A stretch of 64,000 nt of DNA from the NCBI GenBank assembly GCA_963693085.1, contig OY856409.1, positions 520,067,303 to 520,131,302 on the forward strand. Direction: 5' to 3'. The position numbers were made by a program, and so were the translations under genes. This document shows positions 37,841 to 47,131 of the stretch, one piece after another (within the stretch, counting starts at the first letter, position 1; every line of letters starts with the position of its first letter). The notes beneath the pieces were generated by a model. That model saw only the letters and a program-made list of their open reading frames with translations, was not told the DNA's origin and did not search any database. Origin of the DNA: Alisma plantago-aquatica. Its lineage: Eukaryota > Streptophyta > Magnoliopsida > Alismatales > Alismataceae.

Positions 37841-38106
37841 GTCCTTAATAGTATGAAAGGGCCTAGCATCCAAGAGGAGGTTTTCCTCCTTGATGCTATT
37901 CAACAAATGTCACAGTTGGAAATCTCCGAGCAGTTGACGAACTTGAAAATGTTCTAATCAATCCGGAGGTTGAATTCTCCGTGAATGAATTAGTTCAACA
38001 GTGCCTCCAACATCTAGAAAAGGCCGAAGAAGCACCAAAGGCCACTTTTTAAGAACTTAAAGCCGTTACTGTTATCGAAGCAGCTGAGCCACCGAAAGCC
38101 CCTAAA
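37841..38106 (+). pseudogene. Protease-RT linker, frame degraded
   Basis: About 270 bases linking protease and RT. Translation shows acidic, Glu-rich text with stops (for example TAA near 38050) and at least one shift; no domain is expected here in relatives. Confidence 0.5.
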
Positions 38107-39630
38107 TTGAAGACTTTACCTATAGGGCTCAAACATGTTTTCTTAGATGAAGAAAAACTATGCCCAGTCATCATCAGCTCCACCATTACTAGAGATCAAG
38201 AAGAAAAGCTTCTGAATGAGCTGAGGAAGCATAAAAAGGTCATAGGATATAAGATAACTGACCTAACAGGCATAAATCCAGCCCTGTGTATGCATAGACT
38301 TCCTATGGTTGACGAAATTAAGCCCTCTCAAGAACATCAAAGGAAACTGAATCCTAATCTAAAGGAGTTAGTTCGTCTGGAAGTCCTTAAACTACTCAAA
38401 GCCGGCATGATCTATCCTATTTCTGACTCCCAGTGGGTCAGCCCCGTTCAGGTTGTTCCAAAAAAAGGGGGCACTACTGTAGTGCTCAATGACAAAAATG
38501 AGCTAGTGCCTACCAGGACTGTAACTGGATGGCGAATGTGTATTGATTATAGAAAGTTGAACAAAGCCACAAGGAAAGACCACTACCCTCTACCTTTCCT
38601 TGATGAAGTCCTGGAACGCCTAGCTCACCAAAAATATTTTTGTTACCTCGACGGTTACTCTGGATTTTACCAAATACCCATACACCCGGAGGACCAGAAA
38701 AAACCACCTTCACATGCCCTTTTGGAACATATGCATTTAGAAGAATGCCGTTCGGGTTATGTAACACACCCGCCACTTTCCAACGATGTATGTCTGCTAT
38801 CTTCGCCGGTTTAACAGAATCCATCATGGAAGTGTTTATGGACGATTTCTCAGTATACAGTGATTCTTTCGACAACTGTTTAATAAATCTCAGACAAGTT
38901 CTGCAACACTGTGAGGAAACGAACCTTATCTTGAATTGGGAGAAATGCCATTTCATGGTAACAGAAGGTGTCATCCTCGGACACAGGGTAAGTGATAGGG
39001 GAATAGAGGTTGATAAAGCAAAGATCGATGTTATATCAAAGATGTCACCTCCAAATGACATAAGAGGAGTTCGAGCTTTCCTGGGTTATGCATGATTCTA
39101 TAGGAGATTCATCAAAGATTTCTCAAAGATTGCTAAACCCATGACCCAACTCCTGAACAAAGATGCTGAGTTCATATTCAATCAGGAGTGTATGAAAAGT
39201 TTCTCTACCCTTAAGGATGCGTTAATCTCTGCACCTATTCTAAGAGCTCCAGATTGGTCGCAGCCCTTCGAAATCATGTGCGACGCAAGTGATTATGCCA
39301 TAGGGGCCGTTCTAGGACAACAGATTGATAAGAAACCCTATGTTATCTACTACGCATCCAAAACGCTAGATGAAGCACAGAAAAACTACACCACCACAGA
39401 GAAAGCGTTTCTGGCTATCATCTACGCGTTTGAAAAATTCCACTCTTATCTGATTGGCTCTAAAGTTATCGTCTATACCGACCATTCTGCCATCCGATAC
39501 CTGATTCAAAAACAAGATGCCAAACCTAGGATTATCCGCTGGGTGTTAATGCTCCAGAAATTCAATTTGGAGATCAAAGATAAAAGTGGCATGGAGAATG
39601 TTGTGGCCAATCACCTCAGCAGGATCGAGG
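38107..39630 (+). pseudogene. pol: Athila-like reverse transcriptase and RNase H (broken)
   Basis: RT copies RNA to DNA; RNase H removes the RNA strand. Open pieces are 38107-38814, 38640-39095 and 39141-39935. Visible RT motifs are MIYPISDSQWVSPVQVVPKK, GWRMCIDYRKLNKAT, YLDGYSGFYQIPI and the catalytic FMDD at 38835-38846. A one-base loss in the A run near 38697-38703 shifts the frame, and TGA at 39094 stops it just before FYRRFIKDFSKI. RNase H shows CDASDYAIGAVLGQ, TTEKAFLAI and YTDHSAI, but the fourth acidic position reads ANHLSR (Asn for the usual Asp, near 39610), which would impair activity. Confidence 0.9.
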
Positions 39631-41005
39631 TTGAAGAAAAAGATAAAATCCCCATCCGGGATTCTCTTCCTGATGATCAGCTTATGAAGGCCACTCATGG
39701 TTTTCCTTGGTATGCTGATATCGTTAATTATCTAGCCACAGGGATTATCCACCCATCTGCTTCCTACCAAGATAAAAGGAAGTTCCTTCATGACATAAAA
39801 CATTATTACTGGGATGAACCCTACTTGTTCCACCTTTGCGCCGACGGACTTTTCCTTCGTTTCCTGCCAGAAGAAGAAATAACCCCGGTCCTAGAACATT
39901 GCCATTCTGGACCCACGGGGGGGGGGGGCATATGAGTGCCAAGAAAACTGCCATAAAAGTTTTACAATCTGGGTTCTTCTAGCCCACCATGTCAAAGGAT
40001 TCTTATGATTTCGTGAAAGCCTGTAACAAATGCCAGTTTTCTGGCAATATATCAAAAAGAGACAAAATGCCACTCACCATGTGGCAGGAAATTGAGCTTT
40101 TTGATGTATGGGGGGTAGATTACATGGGCCCTTTCCCCTCATCCTATGGATTGTCTTACATCTTGGTCACGGTGGACTACGTCTCTAAGTGGGTCGAAGC
40201 TGTACCCACAGTGTCCAGCGATTCCAAGCCTGTCATCAAATTGTTCAAAGATATTATTTTCCCAAGATTTGGAGTTCCGAGAACTGTCATATCGGATGGC
40301 GGGACCCATTTTTTGGAACGAAGTTTTGAGGCCTTACTGAAAAGATATGGAGTCAATCACAAAGTCACCACGCCTTACCATCCACAAACTAGTGGTCAGG
40401 TGGAGGTATCTAATAGACAATTAAAGGCGATCCTTGAAAAAACGGTGAACAAAAACCGCACTGATTGGTCCACCAAACTTCCTGATGCCCTTTGGGCATA
40501 CCGAACTGCTTATAAAACACCAATCGGGACAACCCCATTCCATTTGGTGTACGAGAAGTCTTGTCATTTTCCAGTAGAGCTGGAACACAAAGCCTGGTGG
40601 GCCATCAAACAACTAAACTTTGATCTTAAAAGTGCGGGAGAAAACAGACAACTTCAACTATAGGAGCTAGAAGATCTCCGTATGACCGCCTACCAGAGTG
40701 CCCAAATTTATAAAGAGCAGACCAAAATGTGGCATGATGGTCATCTCAAGAGGAAAGATATCGCCGTTGGCGACAAAGTACTCCTTTTCAACTCCAAGCT
40801 CAAGTTATTTCCCGGAAAACTTAGAACAAAATGGTCCGGGCCCTTCATTATAAAACATATTTACCCAACTGGAGCCGCCAATATTATAGACAACAACGGA
40901 GGAGAAAGGACGGTCAACGGTCACCGTTTAAAAAGATACTACACTCCAGAAGACAAAATACCAAGACAACCCATAGAAATTAAAGATGCCACACCGTCAG
41001 CATAA
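39631..41005 (+). pseudogene. Athila-like integrase (broken)
   Basis: Inserts the DNA copy. The N-terminal zinc-binding part (HCHSGPTGG, later CNKC) is broken by a 12-G run at 39917-39928 and a TAG near 39980. The catalytic core is open in 39989-40663: D44 (GVDYMGPF), D103 (ISDGGTHF) and E139 ([10 protein letters not shown]) give exact DD35E spacing. TAG at 40661 separates a C-terminal piece (40682-41005) with VGDKVLLFNSKLKLFPGKL. No chromodomain follows, in agreement with the Athila/Tat side. It ends at TAA 41003. Confidence 0.9.
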
Positions 41006-41035
41006 CAACCTCAGCTTCGTCGAGTCAGCGATGTA

Positions 41036-41075
41036 AAACCTAGGCGCTACTTTGGAGGCAACCCAAGATTTTAGT
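41036..41075 (+). other. Conserved post-pol motif of Athila/Tat-type elements
   Basis: ggcgctactttggaggcaac lies just after the pol stop. I know this motif as widespread after pol in this group; its role is unclear to me. It supports that the module to its right occupies the env-like position. Confidence 0.5.
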
Positions 41076-41187
41076 TCTTTCTTTCCCATTCTTTTATTTA
41101 CCTTAGGTTCATCTTATGAAAATACAAAAAAATTCATATAACTAAAACAAACATAAAAATTTAAAAATCCGTTCGCCCTTAATCCTC

Positions 41188-41367
41188 CCAAACGGTCTTC
41201 AAACCATTTGGAACCAAACAGTCTTGAAACCGTTTGGAGCCAAACAGTCTTCAAACTATTTGGAACCAAACGGTCCTGAAACCGTTTGGGACCAAACAGT
41301 CTCAAAACTGTTTGGAGCCAAACGGTCTCGAAACCGTTTGGAGTCCAAACGGTCACTAAACCGTTTG
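41188..41367 (+). repeat. Array A: seven 26-bp palindromic repeats
   Basis: Palindromes start at 41188, 41214, 41240, 41266, 41292, 41318 and 41345: a 24-bp dyad (ccaaacggt, short centre, accgtttgg) plus a 2-bp spacer, with an extra base before the last. Variants have c(a/g)gt and c(c/t)(a/g)tttgg changes. Arms differ in how perfect they are; units 4 and 6 are best. It lies 36 bp upstream of a TATA box. Confidence 0.95.
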
Positions 41368-41403
41368 ACTTAGTTTTTTTTGTCCGGTCAACCCCCCGTT
41401 TCC

Positions 41404-41411
41404 TATAAATA
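41404..41411 (+). promoter_or_regulatory. Internal TATA box upstream of the post-pol ORF
   Basis: cctataaatataaaccctac, preceded by array A and followed by a CT-rich leader. The arrangement mirrors LTR 1 (array then cctataaataag) and suggests a promoter for the downstream ORF, separate from the LTR promoter. Confidence 0.5.
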
Positions 41412-41918
41412 TAAACCCTACCCCTTCGTCTTTCTCTCTTCGAACTCTCGAACTTTCTTGTGTTTCTTTTCTATTGCTCTTGCTTTCCCCTGTTCCCGCG
41501 CGATCCCCCTCCGGCGACGTGGTTCCCGTGCCTCTGCACAGCAACCGCACCTCCGACCACCGCCCTTCACTTCCTCACCACTGCCAATACCACCTACTGG
41601 AAGGTAGCCCGACCTTCTTCTTTTCCGCCATCATCTCCGCCGACACCACCATCGTCTTCGCCGTTTTCACCAACGGCCCTGCCCACCGTCGCCGTCTTCC
41701 CCGCCGTCTCCATCACAAAGAGCCACCACCATTTTCATCGCTGCCTTCATCGCCGTTTTTACCACCAGATTCACCGTCCTTTTTATCATCGTTTTCACCA
41801 TCGCCCTTATCGCCGATGATCACCGCCGCTTTCTCCGTCGTCGCCAACGCATCCGCCGTCGCTACGCCGTTTTACCTTCATCTTTGCCTTCTCCGATGGC
41901 CACGCGATGCTTCGTTCT
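41412..41918 (+). promoter_or_regulatory. CT-rich leader of the post-pol module
   Basis: Pyrimidine-rich, with several overlapping Pro/Ser-rich reading frames in all three phases (for example 41474-41932). Open frames in every phase are expected from this composition and none shows a domain, so I read it as untranslated leader or promoter-proximal sequence. Confidence 0.45.
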
Positions 41919-42020
41919 CCAAACGGTCTTGAAACCGTTTGGGACCAAACGGTCTTGAAACCATTTGGAACCAAACAATCTTGAAACCGTTTGGGACCAA
42001 ACGGTCCTGAAACCGTTTGA
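41919..42020 (+). repeat. Array B: four 26-bp palindromic repeats
   Basis: Starts at 41919, 41945, 41971 and 41997, an exact 26-bp period, same palindrome as array A. It lies ~110 bp upstream of the start codon at 42130. Confidence 0.95.
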
Positions 42021-42087
42021 CCTTGCACATTCATCTAATTTCCATAAAAATATAAAAATACATAAATTTTAATAAAATCAAATCTTT

Positions 42088-42127
42088 CTAAAAATGTTAT
42101 TCTAACTCTTGATTTCTCATTCTACAG
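42088..42127 (+). promoter_or_regulatory. Splice-acceptor-like site before the post-pol ORF
   Basis: Branch-point-like ttctaactc near 42109 followed by ttgatttctcattctacag, AG at 42126-42127, three bases before the ATG at 42130. This is a strong match to a plant 3' splice site. It suggests a spliced message for the ORF, whether the leader comes from the LTR or from the internal TATA box. Confidence 0.5.
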
Positions 42128-42129
42128 CT

Positions 42130-44255
42130 ATGACAGCACCAGCAAAGAACGTCATCAGGTTCGAAGACCCTGAAATCTGGAACAGAAAGGAACCACTGGA
42201 AAAACAAGCTCGGCTCTAGAAGATAAGAGTTGACTTCAACAGGACCGGGAAGGCACCTCCAAATATCAAAATAATGGACGTCCTGTGCGAGCTTGATCGC
42301 CTCGAGAAGTGCCTAGCTGAGGCACCTGAAGAAGAAGTTGAGATCTCCTCTTCTGATGATGAAGGCTCGGAGTACAATCCTAACTCCGAGGAGGAATCCC
42401 CTGCTAAAGAACAACAGGAGAAACGCAAGGTCCTGGAGACTGCATCTGGACAGCCCTCCAAGAAACGGGCAAGGAAACAAGTTCGACCTGCCTCTGCCAT
42501 GGATCAACCCTTTGCAAAACCTACCACCACTGTCCCTGCCACTACCACCACCACCACCACCATCCCTACTACTACCACCACTACCACCACCATTCCTTCT
42601 ACTACCACCACCATTCCTACTACTACCACCACCATCCCTGTTACCACCCCCACTTTCATTCCCATTACCACCACTACACCACCACCAGAAAACCTCTTCA
42701 TCCAAACCAACCTCCCCACTGACAAAACCCTAAAACCCACCAAGTATGTATGCTCCAGCATATTACGTAGGATGGGGATATACGACCGCACCTTCGACAC
42801 GCTAGAAAAAGCCAACATCGCCAGGTTGTGTCTAGTACCTGAAGTATCCTACTCCGAACCCACTACAGAATTCTTCACTTTTCTGACCAAAGAGCCCGTC
42901 GACATCATGAATAGGTCACGGGACGGGGGTGACAGAAAGCTCTTCACCCAAATCTTCGGCAGCAAGGTTGTCATCACGGAAAATATGCTGAACACAATCT
43001 TCATTGACAACCAGGACCAGCTGCGGAAAGCCATGGAGGTGGGGACCGAACATTCAGAGTTCAATAGACACAAATTCTGGAAATCTCTAACCAGGATCCC
43101 CACCTATGATGCGAAGATGTGAAAAGCGTCAAATATACACTCTGGCTTTGTGCGCACCCTGCACAAAATTCTCGCTGGCGCACTCTTCCCCAGGACAGAG
43201 GGGGGAAACGTTATAATTTTAGATCTTTTCGTTCTCTGGTCTATTCTTAACGAAATGTCGGTCAATATCAGACGACAACTGATCCAGAAACTATCAACCT
43301 CCAGCCTGGGGAAAGAAATCTGCATGGGGGACATGTCACATCTATTATCAAATACCTCAAGATGGACAGACCCCTACCCCACTGCACGCAACTAAAGGGC
43401 GACATCCTTACCAATGAACAAACTCTGAAGAACTCCTTCATCATCAAGGAAAAGGATGGGAAACTACACTATGTCTTCTGCCCTATGGTTAAGTCATCCA
43501 GAACACTCATCCCGCTTCCAGAACTAGCAAAGTACGACACCAAACAACTCCTCTTCTCTGATGAGGAGCTTTCACAACTACTAGCTTCGGTTAAAACAAC
43601 CGAAAAGAAAGCTACAGCGGGACAAACAGAGCTGAGCATCACAACCCCGTCAGCTCGACCAACAAAAATACTCGTCAAACGACCTTCTAGAAGGCAGTCG
43701 CAGGCCCAACAGCTATCAGGGACACCAACATCTAAGCCAAATCCTAAGGACGAGAGGCTCCATGAAGAAATCTTAACCTCCTCCTCAATCGACTCTTTCA
43801 TTCAGAGTCTACATGAGCAGCTAACCGCTGCCACCACCACACCTTCCACCATTCCAACATCTACCACTCCTTTCTTCCCCATCACATCCACGCAACCATT
43901 CACATCCTCTTCATCACCCCTTTTCCCTTCGGGCTTTCCCTTCTCCGTCCCTATGCCCGACTTCACCACTTTCCCTTTCACCTCCGCAGTTTCCACCCCA
44001 TCACTATCGCTACCACTGCTTTCACCACTTTTCATATCCGCCACCACCCCGACACCACTGGTGACTACATCCATAGTCACTACGCAGCTCGAGGCATCAT
44101 CAATGTCTCTTCCGCAAGACACTAACACCATCCCACGCAGACCCCAACCATCCCACCCTTCCGCTCCTGGGATCCCTTTTGCCAATATCGGTGAGGATTT
44201 GGCCGTCAATTCGACACTGTCCGAAACCTCCTCACCGATCCTTCTAATATATTAA
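42130..44255 (+). pseudogene. Post-pol ORF, N-terminal part: NLS, Thr-rich tract, ATHILA-ORF1-like domain
   Basis: The ATG at 42130 follows the acceptor-like site. Visible in order: a TAG at 42217 (codon 30), an acidic segment (EEEVEISSSDDEGSEYNPN), a basic nuclear-signal-like SKKRARKQVR near 42460, a Thr/Pro tract from (acc)n repeats (42521-42650), then a globular region with YVCSSILRRMGIYDRTFDTL and, after TGA at 43120, SGFVRTLHKILAGALFPRTE and LDLFVLWSILNEM. The globular part resembles the ATHILA ORF-1 / putative plant transposon protein families, judged by eye. A shift in a short G run at 43326-43330 moves the frame to 43362. A Ser/Thr/Pro-rich linker follows to the TAA at 44253. Function is unknown. 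Confidence 0.65.
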
Positions 44256-44293
44256 ATTCTATTTTTTCTTGTGTGCATGGTTTATCATGACAG

Positions 44294-45235
44294 GTGGCCA
44301 CGATCGACGAGCAACACCGAGCCTTGCCTACCATCCTCCAAGGCTTCCAGCAATGACAAGACGAGGTGGCTAAGCAAGTTGAGCACATCAACAGCCACTA
44401 CAACACCTTGCCGGACCTGGTCCTTGGAGCGAGGCGTCAGTAAGAAGCAACGGCAAAGCAAGTCGATGAGATCTCCACACAGACTCAGCCTCTGCCAGAG
44501 ACTCTCCGCGCGCTCCAGCAACAACAAGCAGATCTGAGCACGCGCTTGGACTCCATCAACATCACACTCACACAACTACAACATCGCCAAGAGGAGTCCA
44601 ATAAGGATGAACTCCAGCAGCTACGTGCTCAAGTTACAAATCTTACAGCACGTCTCCTCTCCGCCGAAGGCAGATATACTGACCTCAAAGAATACCATGA
44701 TGCACTGCTCGAAACACACAAGCATCTGCAAGTGGCTTTCGATGAGTTACAAGCTACGCATCGGCGGTGCAAAACGTCCGCAAGTAAAAAACAAGCAGAC
44801 AAGGCAGTGGACGACACAGCTGGCGATGATGACGAAGAAGACGACTCCGACTCATCTGCTGATTCAAACAAAGATAACACCTCTTCTGGTGATAAACATG
44901 ATGACGGAGAGGACCCTGGAAATGCAGCAGAACCTTCCCACAGAAGTTTCGACAAAGGTCACCACGACAGTGACAATCACCCCAAGTCCCCACACAACGA
45001 TAATGTCAACATGTCATACGGGGACCAATTCTTTGATTATTCCGCGATGGGGTCCATCGGGGAAGCTGCTAAAGACGCGGCTTACACTGAGTTCCACCAG
45101 TGTATACTAGAAACCAGTGCCAGCCCACCAAAAAAAACTGCCCCACCTCTCTCCACACCTTCTCCCTATGACGAGGGCGAGGCAGAACGAGTAAGTTTAG
45201 ACACCGATGAAGATCTCGATTCTACCTCCGACTAG
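44294..45235 (+). pseudogene. Post-pol ORF, middle part: coiled coil and acidic linker
   Basis: Continues the ORF after a 40-100-base gap that may be a degraded short intron (gtgagg at 44191, cag at 44291-44293), although that pairing would shift the frame by one. Two stops (near 44354 and 44441) precede the open part at 44546. LTQLQHRQEESNKDELQQL through AFDELQATHRR is a long heptad-like coiled coil. An acidic stretch, DDDEEDDSDSSAD, follows. It ends at TAG 45233 within an acidic region. Confidence 0.55.
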
Positions 45236-45302
45236 GACGATGATCTACCAGGCTATGAACATGCCTTAGAACAACCTGCTTCTCCCCCTCCACAAGAACT
45301 TC

Positions 45303-45366
45303 CCCCGCCACCACCTCTGCCGCACAAAATGCATCCCCGCCACCACCTCTGCCGCACAAAATGCAT
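45303..45366 (+). repeat. Exact 32-bp tandem duplication
   Basis: 45303-45334 is repeated at 45335-45366 (ccccgccaccacctctgccg and 12 more bases). 32 is not a multiple of three, and its length accounts exactly for the phase change between the coiled-coil and protease parts. It encodes part of a Pro-rich linker. Confidence 0.9.
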
Positions 45367-47046
45367 GACCTGGATATGGTGGCCATCTCCACTTTAGATG
45401 CTCAGGACATTTTTATACTGAACACTATAGTGGACGATGCAAAGGCGGGGGAAGACATAATTTATCATAATACAAAAACTAGGCGTAAGTTGACACGTGA
45501 AGACTTCCGCAGTATCCTCCGACCTCGGTCCACATTGCCTATGGCAATCTTCCGTTTCCTCCTTGCCAATAGCATAGAAATGTACATAAGTTCTAAGCGG
45601 CAACATACGGTATTTAACGCCTCACCCGCTCTGTCTATTGGCCTTTTATACAAAAACATAAGAGCAAAGTCGATCGAGCGACTGCGTGCTGGTTTAGCAC
45701 GTCGGGCACGTTATCTGACTGTGCCTTTCCAAGTTTCGGACCACTGGCTTTTTATGATCATGGATACCGAGGCTCGGGATGCCAAGGTGTATAATTTCTG
45801 TGGCGCCGAGCTACCAGCCGACACAATAAACTTCGTCGGTGAAGCAGCAGGAGAAGTAAGGTGTATACCCTTCCAGCTGCTTAAATTAATTTGGGCTGCC
45901 CGTCCATCACTTCGCCAAGATTGGAGCCAACCTTGGTTCAATATCATAAACCCTCAAGTCCAAGCCACCGAGGGATCTGGGGATTGCGCTTTCTGCACCA
46001 TACGTCACATCCAAGGGCTGAACCAGGAAATCCCATTTCACAATCTGGTTGCTGAAGATTTTCATTCCTTACGCGGACGTTATGCCATGAAGCTCATCTG
46101 TGATAGGCGGTTCTTCAAGAACCCAACTATGGCACCAGATGACGTTCCTCGCTACCTCTTCTCAGCTATCCAACGACCGCAGCGGCGACCCTTCCGACAA
46201 ACTCTGAAGGAGTTAGAAAAGACCAATATGACAGTCGCCGATACCGAGCAAGCTACAAGCACTACCGATCCTCTGTCTTCCATCGAACCAACCTTTCCTG
46301 ATTTTGATCGCGATGCTTGCAAAGGTCTCTCTGACCTCGAGTTGCGTCTCATTATGGCGCGGCTCTCAGCCGACAAAGATGGGCTCGTATTCATGTCTCG
46401 AGACATTCTTGTAATGACAGACACACTGCGAGAGACCTTACAAATCAAAGGATCACTCTCTGTAAGTTTAATGGCCGCCTATCAGTTTCTACTTGGCCAA
46501 AACAACCCAACAACATACATGGCGTCCCCATATATGAAAGTTGATCTTCTAAAGCTCAAGAACTTCGGCACAACGGACGCGCTGATATCCTATCTACAAC
46601 ACACAACGCCGACGTTCATCATGTTACCTTTCCTCTATCATGAGCACTGGATGCTCCTGGCAACAAATCTCCCAGAAGGAACCACCACAATATATAACAG
46701 CTCCGATAGCCAGTACAACGCACGATAGAGAAACTACGTCGTGACACCGAAGACGCCAACAAAAGTAGTGGCAAAGGAGTGCGCCGACAAGTTAATAGAT
46801 TTTTTGAGTCAGCATACAAGGGCGTACGACAAAGAGCATTTCCACCGCCCTTCCTTCTGCCACAAATGCCCCCAGAAAATCCGACAATCGAACGAATGCG
46901 GCTTCCACGTCATCTACTGGATGTACACCATCATCGTTCTCCAAAGACCAGTAGAGGAGATGACTGACGTGGATTACCACGCTCTACAAGGACAGTTCGC
47001 ATCCAACCTACTTCATTCCCTGGGGGCAAATGCAGATTTACCTTAG
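45361..47046 (+). pseudogene. Two tandem Ulp1/C48-like protease domains (post-pol ORF, C-terminal part)
   Basis: Ulp1-family cysteine proteases cut SUMO or related tags. Domain 1 (codons ~1-250 from 45361): SDHWLFMIMD with H128, VYNF with N145, and GSGDCAFCTIRHIQG with C209. Domain 2 (codons ~340-560): YHEHWMLLA with H429, IYNSSDS with N446, and QSNECGFHVIYWM with Cys at 46897-46899. His-to-Asn spacing is 17 in both; His-to-Cys is 81 and 84. Known Ulp1 proteases have Asp where both have Asn. Both domains are preceded by similar helical segments (REDFRSILRPRSTLPMAIF, SRDILVMTDTLRETL). One TAG at 46726 interrupts domain 2 in frame. The second half begins after that stop, so no intact product is expected. 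Confidence 0.7.
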
Positions 47047-47131
47047 CCTGCAGCCCTTGTCCTAATTACTCCTCAACCCATCACTTTGACACTCTGAGGA
47101 TAGAGTGAGTGATATGTTCGGGGGGGGGGGT
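47047..47131 (+). other. 3' trailer with G tract
   Basis: cactctgaggatagagtgag, then atgttc and 11 G at 47120-47130. A gaggat...tgttc-G-run block is common in the 3' untranslated part of Athila/Tat elements. I cannot show that it is the polypurine tract, because no LTR start follows. Confidence 0.4.

Larger units (their letters stand above)
33213..47131 (+). mobile_element. Athila-like Ty3/gypsy element 1 with post-pol Ulp1 module
   Basis: Order: LTR, tRNA-Asp primer site, gag with coiled coil and CCHC knuckle, protease with DLGA site, RT, RNase H, integrase without chromodomain, then an extra promoter-like module and a long ORF. This order and the primer site fit the Athila/Tat side of plant Ty3/gypsy, with gag and protease closest to Athila. 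The element is damaged by stops and shifts in nearly every gene. No copy of the LTR is found right of the ORF, so the 3' end is missing or changed beyond recognition; the right limit is approximate. Confidence 0.85.

Noticed and set aside
38510..39061. 183-codon minus-strand ORF
   Set aside because: Lies opposite the RT gene and shows no motif; shadow of the sense frame.
41460..41932. Overlapping Pro/Ser-rich ORFs of up to 152 codons
   Set aside because: Several phases are open at once because of CT-rich composition; no domain; position fits an untranslated leader.
41188..42020. Regular palindromic repeats suggesting a CRISPR array
   Set aside because: Spacers are only 2 bp and not variable; the context is a plant retrotransposon.
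42313..42818. Long antisense ORFs rich in Gly/Val opposite the Thr-rich tract
   Set aside because: Reverse translation of (acc)n repeats; shadows of the sense ORF.
44191..44293. A 103-bp intron in the post-pol ORF
   Set aside because: gtgagg and cag are present, but joining them changes the reading phase by one; not supported as a functional intron.
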